Assembly (NCBI GenBank): GCA_020722305.1
Contig: DYLB01000032.1
Location: forward strand, 1 to 10,725
Length of the DNA: 10,725 bases
Origin: Anaerolinea thermophila
Lineage (GTDB): Bacteria > Chloroflexota > Anaerolineae > Anaerolineales > Villigracilaceae
Direction of reading: 5' to 3'
Shown here piece after piece: positions 1 to 5,566 of the stretch. Every line of letters starts with the position of its first letter. The first letter of the stretch is position 1. Below the pieces are notes generated by a model. That model was not told the DNA's origin. It was given only the letters and a program-made list of their open reading frames with translations, and did no database searches. A program made the position numbers and the translations under genes.

Positions 1-71
1 GTCCGGGCTTGCCCCTGTCCGGGCTTGCCCCTGTCCGGGCTTGCCCCTGTCCGGGCTTGCCCCTGTCCGGG
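1..71. repeat. 16-bp tandem repeat, four full copies plus a partial one
   Basis: The unit GTCCGGGCTTGCCCCT occurs four times head to tail (1-16, 17-32, 33-48, 49-64) without a mismatch, followed by GTCCGGG at 65-71. The array begins at the window edge, so the true copy number may be larger. Each unit contains GGGC-TT-GCCC, a 4-bp inverted repeat with a 2-nt loop. Because 16 is not a multiple of three, the array is open in shifting frames and produces spurious N-terminal extensions on the downstream gene. It ends 16 nt before the Shine-Dalgarno sequence of that gene and is therefore probably in or just upstream of its mRNA leader. Perfect identity between copies suggests recent slippage expansion. 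Confidence 0.93.
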
Positions 72-87
72 GCGGCCCCCCAACGAA

Positions 88-92
88 AGGAG
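88..92 (+). promoter_or_regulatory. Ribosome binding site of the aminotransferase gene
   Basis: AGGAG lies seven bases before the ATG at 100. It decides the start: an in-frame TTG at 25 lies inside the tandem repeat and has no comparable site, and its 25-residue extension is translated repeat. A second in-frame ATG at 106 is farther from the site. Confidence 0.85.
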
Positions 93-99
93 AAATCTC

Positions 100-1071
100 A
101 TGGCAATGGAATCGAAATTCATCTGGATGGACGGCGAGCTGGTCCCGTTCGAGAAGGCGACCATCCACGTCCTGACCCCGGCCCTGCACTACGGCGCGGC
201 CGTGTTCGAGGGCATCCGGGCTTACGCCACCGATAAAGGCGCGGCGGTCTTCCGCCTGAGGGAGCACGCCGAACGCCTGGCCGACTCGGCCCGGGTGCTG
301 GGTTTCCGTGAACTGCCGTATGGCGCGGAAGAGATCGCCGAAGCCATCCGCCTGACGGTGCGGGCCAACGGCTTCGGGGACTGTTACATCCGCCCGCTGC
401 TGTATCTGACCGGCGGCGGCTGGAACCTGAACGTAGACGGCGGCCGGGCCAGCTTGGCGGTTGCGGCCTGGGAGTGGGGCAATTATCTGGGCGAGGAGGC
501 CCTGGCCAAGGGCATCCGGGCCAACATTTCGTCGTTCACCCGTCACCAGCCGAACGTGATGATGACCAAAGCCAAGATCGCCGGGAATTACCCCAACAGC
601 ATCCTGGCCAAGACTGAGTCGGTGCGGCTGGGCTTCGACGAGGCGATCATGCTCAACCCGCAGGGCTTCGTGGCCGAATGCACCGGCGAGAACATTTTCG
701 TCGTCCACAAGGGGCGCATCCTGACCCCGCCGCTGGTGGACATCCTCGAAGGCATCACGCGCGAGTCGCTGATCACGATAGCGCGTGACATGGGTTATGA
801 GGTGGCCGAGACGCCCATCTCGCGTGACCAGCTCTACATCGCCGACGAGGTCTTCGTCTGCGGCACGGCGGCAGAGGTGATCGGCTTGAGCGAGATAGAT
901 TTCCGGGTTATCGGCGATGGCCAGACCGGCCCGGTGACGCGCTCGATCCAGAAGGCCTTCCATGATGCGATCCGCGGCAAAACTCCCCAGTACGAATCCT
1001 GGTGCGATTACGTCAACGCCAGCCTGGTGCCGCTGACATTGCCAAAACCTGCCTCCGTCCCGGCGGATTGA
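100..1071 (+). CDS. ilvE: Branched-chain amino acid aminotransferase (class IV PLP enzyme)
   Basis: It catalyses the PLP-dependent reversible transfer of an amino group between leucine, isoleucine or valine and 2-oxoglutarate, in the cytoplasm; this is the last step of branched-chain amino acid synthesis or the first of their breakdown. The 323-residue product has the fold-type IV landmarks in order: FEGIRAY at 36-42, YIRPL at 96-100, the PLP lysine K159 in AKIAGNY (the position matches the E. coli enzyme), ECTGENIF at 193-200, LTPPL at 208-212 and the phosphate-binding GTAAEV at 255-260. Family members are usually about 300-310 residues; this one has an extra tail of some 18 residues after the conserved end. 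The start ATG at 100 is chosen for its AGGAG site. It is transcribed toward the Liv gene block and separated from it by a terminator, so it is a separate unit. A D-amino acid or aminodeoxychorismate lyase role is less likely given the EGIRAY and YIRP motifs. Confidence 0.93.
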   Translation: MAMESKFIWMDGELVPFEKATIHVLTPALHYGAAVFEGIRAYATDKGAAVFRLREHAERLADSARVLGFRELPYGAEEIAEAIRLTVRANGFGDCYIRPLLYLTGGGWNLNVDGGRASLAVAAWEWGNYLGEEALAKGIRANISSFTRHQPNVMMTKAKIAGNYPNSILAKTESVRLGFDEAIMLNPQGFVAECTGENIFVVHKGRILTPPLVDILEGITRESLITIARDMGYEVAETPISRDQLYIADEVFVCGTAAEVIGLSEIDFRVIGDGQTGPVTRSIQKAFHDAIRGKTPQYESWCDYVNASLVPLTLPKPASVPAD

Positions 1072-1089
1072 CGGGTTGCAGGCCGAAAT

Positions 1090-1133
1090 AAAAAATCGGG
1101 CTTGTGGCAAAACCAATCGAAGCCCGATTTTTT
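1090..1133. terminator. Bidirectional intrinsic terminator between convergent genes
   Basis: A perfect 14-bp inverted repeat, AAAAAATCGGGCTT (1090-1103) and AAGCCCGATTTTTT (1120-1133), surrounds a 16-nt loop. It sits in the 77-nt gap between the aminotransferase stop (1071) and the livM stop (1149). Read on either strand, the stem ends in a run of six T, so it can act as a Rho-independent terminator for both converging transcripts. TGG at 1105-1107 and CCA at 1113-1115 could extend the stem into the loop. Confidence 0.9.
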
Positions 1134-1148
1134 ATATTTGCGTTTCTC

Positions 1149-2201
1149 TCAGCGGCTCCCGAACAGCTTTGCCAGCCGCTCCCAGCCCTGCTTGACCTGC
1201 GCAGATTTGAGCCGCCACGTCCCGACGATGCCGAAGGGCAGGAAGAGCACGATCGCCACGTAGACCGCGCCGTTGATGAAACTGGCACTTTCGCCGATGT
1301 AACGCCGCAGACCGTAATCCAGCAGGCGGAAGACGACCGCCCCGACCAGCGCCCCGTTCAGGGTCCCGACCCCGCCGATCAGGATGATCAGCAGGGCTGT
1401 GACCGTGTATCCTAGCCCGGCCACGTTGGGGCTGACGATGGGTTGGTAGATCGTGTGGAGCATCCCGGCCAGGGCGGCGGTCAGGGAGGAGAGGGCCAGG
1501 GCGGCGAGTTTGAAGTAGAAAGTGTTGTAGCCGAGCATCAGGGCGCGGCCCTCGTTCTCGCGGATGGCGGTGCAGACCCGCCCGGTGGGGGAGTTGACGA
1601 AACGCTTGTAGAGCATGAAGACCAGGATCAAGACGGCCAGGGTGACGAAATACAACCGCAGGCGCTGACTCGCCGGGCTGATGAACTCCGGCGGGACCAC
1701 GCCCTGCAACCCCACGTCCGAGCCGGTGTAAGGGCCAAGTTCGCTGGAGATGACCAGCACGTGGAAGACCGAGGCCATGCCGAGCGTGACCAGCGCGAAG
1801 GTGATGCCCTTGACCCGCGGCAGCACCATCCCGAACAACAGCGCCTGGAGGATGCCCGCCAGGAAGATCACCCCAAAGGTCGCAGGCAGCGAAAAGCCGA
1901 AGTTCTTGAGCAGGATGCCGGTCCCATAAGCGCCGACGGCGAAGAACATCGAATGTCCGAAAGAGAGCAGGCCGGTGAAGCCGAAGATCAGGTCGTAGCT
2001 CAGGGCGTACAAAGCCAGGATGAAAATCTCGATGGCCAGCCCCTGGATAAACTTGGACTGGCCACTCCCGTTGATCCAGACCTGGGCCGGGGAAGCGCCG
2101 TCGAACAGCCCGACGATGAACGGCAGCAGGATGAAGACCGCCAGAGTAACCAGCATCCCCCCATTCGATTTCAGCGTGGGGAAGAACCTGTTCTTCGCCA
2201 T
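1149..2201 (-). CDS. livM: Branched-chain amino acid-type ABC transporter permease LivM
   Basis: One of the two membrane subunits of a Liv-type (HAAT family) ABC importer; with LivH it forms the channel driven by LivG and LivF. The 350-residue protein has a short basic N-terminus, a first membrane segment at about 15-33, and the family signature YDLIFGFTGLLSFGHSMFF (69-87), followed by further hydrophobic segments to about residue 325. The cytoplasmic coupling loop that contacts the ATPases is at about 204-248, with TGRVCTAIRENEGRALMLGY and then the Ala/Leu-rich helix. Length is within the normal range. An AAGGAG site lies just before ATG 2201 and overlaps the livH stop region; the gap to livH is three bases, so the two permeases are translationally linked. 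It is the last gene of the - strand block, followed by a terminator. The transported substrate is not evident from the permease. Confidence 0.93.
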   Translation of the reverse strand: MAKNRFFPTLKSNGGMLVTLAVFILLPFIVGLFDGASPAQVWINGSGQSKFIQGLAIEIFILALYALSYDLIFGFTGLLSFGHSMFFAVGAYGTGILLKNFGFSLPATFGVIFLAGILQALLFGMVLPRVKGITFALVTLGMASVFHVLVISSELGPYTGSDVGLQGVVPPEFISPASQRLRLYFVTLAVLILVFMLYKRFVNSPTGRVCTAIRENEGRALMLGYNTFYFKLAALALSSLTAALAGMLHTIYQPIVSPNVAGLGYTVTALLIILIGGVGTLNGALVGAVVFRLLDYGLRRYIGESASFINGAVYVAIVLFLPFGIVGTWRLKSAQVKQGWERLAKLFGSR

Positions 2202-2204
2202 GGG

Positions 2205-3755
2205 CTACTCCTTCTTCCCCAGCAGGCCGTTGGGCAGGATGAGCAGCACGACCACCATCAGCAGGATGGTCGAGGCCGGGACGATGGGCGGCGTGGGCTT
2301 GAAGATAATGTCAGCGAAGGGGATGGGGATGCCGATCTGCCCGTACTTGATGATGAACTGTTGCAGCAGCCCCACCAGCAGCGAACCGAGCGCCGCACCC
2401 GGATAACTGGTCAGGCCGCCGATGGCGAGGGCGATCAGGGCGTTGAGCAGGAAGCTCTCGCCCATCATATTCGACAGGCCGATCGATGGCGCGGCCAGCA
2501 CCCCGCCCAGGGCCGCCAGCCCGACGCCGAGGGCAAAGACCAGGGTGAAGACGCGGCGGACGTTGATGCCCAGCGCCTCGACCATTTCCCGGTCCTGTAC
2601 CCCGGCCCGGATGACCATGCCGAGGCGCGAGCGCTGCAAAAGAATCCAAACACCGATCAATACGGTCAGCCCAATAATCGGAACGAAAATTTCATTATAG
2701 ATGCGGATGCGCCCGTCGAGCAAGATCATGGTCGAGCAGTGGTACTGCCACCAGTCGGCCAGGGAGGTGGCCGGGCAGCCCTCGCCCGTCCCGGCGAAGA
2801 ACGCCGGGCGCGGCATGGTGAACTCGGGGCGGCCCCAGATGGCGCGCACCATCTCGATCCCGATGGCGCTTAGCCCAAGCGTGAGCATCAGTTGATAGAT
2901 CGGGCGGATGTAGAGCGGGCGGATGAGGGTGGTCTCCATCAACGCCCCCAGCCCGACGCCGGTCGCCACGGCCACGGATACGGCAATCAGGAACAGCCAG
3001 TTGGTATTGAGAGACGCCAGGAAATTTGTCAGCGCATCGTTGAAGACGAAGAAAAGAATGCCGGCCAGAAGGAAGGCTCCAAACCCGGCAAAACTGCACC
3101 AGTTCAGCCGCGAGACCAGACCTTGTTTCCCCGCTGCAAACAGGGCCAGACTGAAGGCCAGCAATAGACTCCCCAGCAAAAGCCCGGCGAATGCCAGCAG
3201 GGGCGAGATGGACTCGAAGGCGGCAGGAGGCGGCAGGAGGTTCTGACCCAGCCCGGCGAGGTAGGAAATGGACACCGGGCTTTGGGCGTAGTCTTCCGGG
3301 TTCCAGATCGAAACGGGATAGCTCCGCAGCACGCCGACCAGGATCAAAGCCGAGACGAGCATCCCGGCCCAGGGCAGGATTCGCTTCATTCCCCCCGCGA
3401 ACAGGCCCCGGGTCCCGATAACCGCCCACACGTCCCCAAGCATGAACCCGCTAAAGATCAAGAAGAGCGGCGTGAGCAAATCCACAAAGGTGTCCGGCCG
3501 CACGTAAACCGTCCAGCCGATATAAGCCCCAATCATGAAAAGCGTGCCGTGGGCCAGATTGAGCACGTCGAGCAGGCCGAAGATGAGCGAGAAGCCGGAA
3601 GCGACCAGGAAGGTCAGCGAGCCGACGGAGAGGCCGCGCAGGAGCGTGATGACGAAGTCGCTGGACTCCATGCCTCCAGCGGCGGCAACGAACAGCGCGG
3701 CCAGCACAGCCAGCACGATCAAGCGGGTGAAGTTTTTGCGGAGGAAGATGCTCAT
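2205..3755 (-). CDS. livH: Branched-chain amino acid-type ABC transporter permease LivH, with large internal insertion
   Basis: The second membrane subunit of the Liv-type importer. Family landmarks are clear: FGLLDVLNLAHGTLFMIGAYIG (about 59-80, given here only as a guide), ETTLIRPLY (274-282), LMLTLGLSAI (289-298), the ATPase-contact loop VIRAGVQDREMVEALGINV (381-399), and the C-terminal LPNGLLG (508-514). It is 516 residues, whereas LivH is usually about 290-310. The excess is mainly one block (about 94-250) carrying some four extra hydrophobic segments (about 94-112, 127-143, 184-208, 221-238), plus a longer outside loop (about 308-355) with C327 and C340. An even number of extra segments would preserve topology. 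ATG 3755 is chosen because upstream in-frame codons (to 3845) lie in an interspersed hairpin repeat and encode no family sequence; no good Shine-Dalgarno precedes it, so this start is less certain. livM follows after three bases. Confidence 0.9.
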   Translation of the reverse strand: MSIFLRKNFTRLIVLAVLAALFVAAAGGMESSDFVITLLRGLSVGSLTFLVASGFSLIFGLLDVLNLAHGTLFMIGAYIGWTVYVRPDTFVDLLTPLFLIFSGFMLGDVWAVIGTRGLFAGGMKRILPWAGMLVSALILVGVLRSYPVSIWNPEDYAQSPVSISYLAGLGQNLLPPPAAFESISPLLAFAGLLLGSLLLAFSLALFAAGKQGLVSRLNWCSFAGFGAFLLAGILFFVFNDALTNFLASLNTNWLFLIAVSVAVATGVGLGALMETTLIRPLYIRPIYQLMLTLGLSAIGIEMVRAIWGRPEFTMPRPAFFAGTGEGCPATSLADWWQYHCSTMILLDGRIRIYNEIFVPIIGLTVLIGVWILLQRSRLGMVIRAGVQDREMVEALGINVRRVFTLVFALGVGLAALGGVLAAPSIGLSNMMGESFLLNALIALAIGGLTSYPGAALGSLLVGLLQQFIIKYGQIGIPIPFADIIFKPTPPIVPASTILLMVVVLLILPNGLLGKKE

Positions 3756-3773
3756 GGTTTTTATAGGTTCATT

Positions 3774-3931
3774 GTCATTGCGAGCCGCTGGTCGAGTAGG
3801 CGGTGTTCTTCCGCCGTATCGAGACCAAGCGGCGAAGCAATCCACTCATGCAGCGCGGAGATTGCTTCGTCGGGTCGGTGGTCTCGATACGCAAAGAACG
3901 CTACTCGACCACCGACCCTCCTCGCAATGAC
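3774..3931. repeat. 158-nt nested imperfect hairpin (composite interspersed repeat) between livF and livH
   Basis: Five pairs of perfectly complementary blocks nest inside one another: GTCATTGCGAG 3774-3784 with 3921-3931 (11 bp), TGGTCGAGTAG 3789-3799 with 3901-3911 (11 bp), GTTCTT 3805-3810 with 3894-3899, CGTATCGAGACCA 3815-3827 with 3879-3891 (13 bp), and CGAAGCAATC 3833-3842 with 3860-3869 (10 bp), leaving a 17-nt loop. The outer and innermost blocks resemble the GTCATTGCGAG...GAAGCAATC repeats seen in many bacterial genomes; the middle blocks resemble the separate GGTCGAGTAG...TATCGAGACC family. It fills most of the 182-nt gap between the livF stop and the livH start. As RNA it would form a long stem just ahead of livH and could affect transcript stability or the LivF to LivH ratio. 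No transposase and no clear target duplication are visible. Confidence 0.88.
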
Positions 3932-3937
3932 GGACAT

Positions 3938-4642
3938 TTACGCGGCTCCGAGATAGCGGTGGATGGTTGCCTTGTCGTCCGCGAGGTCTTTCATGTTGCC
4001 TTGCTTCACGGAGCGGCCTTCTTCGATGATGACGTAGTATTCCGCCAGTTTGCTGGCGACGAGGAAATTTTGCTCGACCAAAACGACGGAGGTTTCAGCG
4101 GAAAGTTGTTTGATGGCTTCCATCAGTTGTTCGATGAGAACGGGAGCGAGACCTTCGCTGGGTTCGTCAATCAAAAGCAGTTGGTTATCCGCCACGAGGG
4201 CGCGGGCGATGGCGAGCATTTGCTGCTGTCCGCCGGAGAGATGCGTCCCGGGCAGGCGGATGAGGCGTTTCAAGTCGGGGAAAAGAGAAAAGATAAATTC
4301 TTGTTTGCGGACATAATCCCCTTTTTGGCGTTCGGCGATCTTCAGGTTTTCCTCCACGCTCAGGTCGCGGAAGATGGCGCGGTGTTCGGGGACAAAGCCG
4401 ATTCCGAGCGAGGCGATGTCGAAGGAGCGCATCCCGTTGATCTCGCGGCCATCGAACACAACCTTCCCCTGGCGCGGCGGCGTCAACCCTAAAATGGATT
4501 TGAGCGTGGTGGTCTTGCCGGCGCCGTTGCGTCCCAGCAGGGCGGTGATGCTTCCTTTCGGCGCGCGGACACTGACCCCTTGCAGGATGTGATATTGCCC
4601 AATGAAGGTGTGAATGTCTTGTACGTCGAGGATGGTTTCCAT
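3938..4642 (-). CDS. livF: Branched-chain amino acid-type ABC transporter ATP-binding protein LivF
   Basis: A cytoplasmic ATPase subunit of the Liv-type importer that pairs with LivG to power transport. The 234-residue sequence has a full ABC domain: Walker A GRNGAGKTT (37-45), Q-loop region near FVPEHRAIF (83-91), signature LSGGQQQ (135-141), Walker B LLLIDEP (155-161) with the LivF-typical EGLAP (163-167), and VEQN (189-192) at the switch position, where LivF proteins commonly have Gln instead of His. Length is normal for LivF. ATG 4642 has a modest GAGG site at 4647-4650, four bases upstream. G+C across 3961-4620 is about 57% by my count, a little below neighbouring livG and livH, but close to the hydrolase gene, so I do not read it as foreign. 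Repeats lie in the spacers on both sides. Confidence 0.94.
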   Translation of the reverse strand: METILDVQDIHTFIGQYHILQGVSVRAPKGSITALLGRNGAGKTTTLKSILGLTPPRQGKVVFDGREINGMRSFDIASLGIGFVPEHRAIFRDLSVEENLKIAERQKGDYVRKQEFIFSLFPDLKRLIRLPGTHLSGGQQQMLAIARALVADNQLLLIDEPSEGLAPVLIEQLMEAIKQLSAETSVVLVEQNFLVASKLAEYYVIIEEGRSVKQGNMKDLADDKATIHRYLGAA

Positions 4643-4646
4643 GGAG

Positions 4647-4726
4647 CCTCAGGTAGTGGGAAGTGGAAAGTGGGAAGTGTATCTACCATTCACCATCCAC
4701 TTTTCATCATCCACCGTCCACTGCTC
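4647..4726. repeat. GTGGGAAGTG direct repeat and partly complementary CCAC-rich half in livG-livF spacer
   Basis: GTGGGAAGTG occurs at 4656-4665 and 4670-4679 (14-bp period), giving a purine-rich run on the + strand. The following stretch, about 4691-4722, is rich in CATCCAC, CATCCAC and CGTCCAC and is roughly complementary to the first half, so the spacer could fold into an imperfect hairpin. The spacer between the livG stop (4727) and livF start (4642) is 84 nt, longer than expected within a Liv operon. The start-proximal GAGG of livF overlaps its left end. It resembles low-complexity interspersed repeats; no gene is visible in it. Confidence 0.6.
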
Positions 4727-5497
4727 TTATACATTCAATTCATACAACCCGCCGAGGTAGGCAGTTTGCACTTCTTTGTTGGCGGCAATCTCGGAGGGAG
4801 TTCCTTCCGCCAAAACCTGTCCTAGGTGCATGACCGTGATCGTGTCCGACACGCTCATCACCACGTTCATGTTGTGCTCCACCAGCATGACGGTCTTGTC
4901 GCCTGCCCGCTGGATCTCCTGGATCAGGGCGATCAATTCGGGGACCTGCTCGGCGGCCATCCCGGCGGTGGGTTCGTCCAGCAGGAGCACTTCCGGGTCG
5001 GGGGCCAGGATCATGCCCAATTCCAGTTTGCGCTGGTCGCCGTGGGGCAGGGTGCGGGCGAGGGTGAATGCGCGGTCTTTTAATCCGACGCGTTCGAGCA
5101 CCTCCCAGGTGCGCTGTTCATATTTCTGGAAGGCTGGGGCCGCCCGCCAGAATTTGAAATTGTCCGCGCCCAGGGCCTGGCAGGCCAGACGGACGTTCTC
5201 AAAAACCGTCAGGTTGGGGAAGATGTTGGTGATCTGGAACGAACGCCCGATCCCGAAGTGGATGGTGCGGTGGACCGGCTGGTGGGTGATGTCGCGTCCC
5301 TTGTAGATGACCTGTCCGCTCGTCGGCTCGATGTTGCCGCTCAACAGGTTGAAGAAGGTGGTCTTGCCCGCGCCGTTAGGACCGATGATGGCGTGCAGGG
5401 TGTTCCTACGGACTTTGATGCTGACATCGTCCACAGCCACCAGTGCGCCGAATTCTTTGCGGAGTTTGACGGTTTCGAAAATAATTTCAGAGTCCAT
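4727..5497 (-). CDS. livG: Branched-chain amino acid-type ABC transporter ATP-binding protein LivG
   Basis: The other ATPase of the Liv-type importer, acting at the inner face of the membrane with LivF. The 256-residue product shows Walker A GPNGAGKTT (39-47), the LivG-typical IGRSFQITNIFPNLTVFENV (83-102, Q-loop Q88), signature position LPHGDQRKLELG (150-161), Walker B VLLLDEPTAGM (170-180) and the switch histidine H208 in VEHNM. The signature departs from LSGGQ, but LivG proteins commonly have a relaxed form such as LxxGxQRxLE. The C-terminal extension that distinguishes LivG from LivF is present (GTPSEIAANKEVQTAYLG). A GTG four codons upstream (5509) is possible, but GGAAGG at 5502-5507 is correctly placed only for ATG 5497. 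It follows the binding-protein gene by 69 nt that contain a strong hairpin. Confidence 0.94.
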   Translation of the reverse strand: MDSEIIFETVKLRKEFGALVAVDDVSIKVRRNTLHAIIGPNGAGKTTFFNLLSGNIEPTSGQVIYKGRDITHQPVHRTIHFGIGRSFQITNIFPNLTVFENVRLACQALGADNFKFWRAAPAFQKYEQRTWEVLERVGLKDRAFTLARTLPHGDQRKLELGMILAPDPEVLLLDEPTAGMAAEQVPELIALIQEIQRAGDKTVMLVEHNMNVVMSVSDTITVMHLGQVLAEGTPSEIAANKEVQTAYLGGLYELNV

Positions 5498-5501
5498 GAC
5501 A

Positions 5502-5507
5502 CCTTCC
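5502..5507 (-). promoter_or_regulatory. Ribosome binding site of livG
   Basis: On the - strand GGAAGG lies four bases before ATG 5497 and inside the coding region that would result from the alternative GTG start at 5509. It therefore favours the shorter LivG. Confidence 0.65.
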
Positions 5508-5515
5508 ACGAATCG

Positions 5516-5548
5516 AGTCCCTAAGGGTTTGGGAAACCCTTAGGGACT
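5516..5548. repeat. Perfect 15-bp hairpin between binding-protein gene and livG
   Basis: AGTCCCTAAGGGTTT (5516-5530) and AAACCCTTAGGGACT (5534-5548) are exact inverted copies separated by only three bases. The arms themselves contain the near-palindrome CCCTAAGGG / CCCTTAGGG. The hairpin lies 18 nt after the binding-protein stop and 18 nt before the livG start. No T-run follows it on the - strand, so it is not a standard intrinsic terminator. Two roles fit: an mRNA 3'-end protector that keeps the binding protein more abundant than the ATPases and permeases, or a REP-like interspersed element. The sequence shows only the structure. Confidence 0.88.
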
Positions 5549-5566
5549 TATTGTACAATGGACGGG

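Noticed and set aside
1..71. Tandem repeat as a CRISPR array
   Set aside because: The 16-bp units abut with no spacers between them, and no cas gene is present.
25..99. N-terminal extension of the aminotransferase from a TTG at 25
   Set aside because: The 25 extra residues are translated tandem repeat, there is no ribosome binding site for that start, and ATG 100 has a good one.
1443..2873. 476-codon + strand open frame opposite livM and livH
   Set aside because: It lies antisense to two clear permease genes, its translation is Gln/Asp/Glu/Gly-rich low-complexity sequence without any domain, and such frames are expected opposite high-G+C genes.
3756..3845. 30-residue N-terminal extension of LivH
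   Set aside because: It is encoded by the nested hairpin repeat and does not look like LivH; a hydrophobic N-terminus follows ATG 3755 directly.
3938..4642. livF as a horizontally acquired cassette between repeats
   Set aside because: Its G+C (about 57% by my count over 3961-4620) is somewhat lower than livG and livH, but two sampled lines of the hydrolase gene are similar (about 59%), and the gene is in its expected operon context.
5516..5548. Intrinsic terminator splitting the operon before livG
   Set aside because: No T-run follows the stem in the direction of transcription, and the rest of the importer genes downstream need to be expressed with the binding protein.
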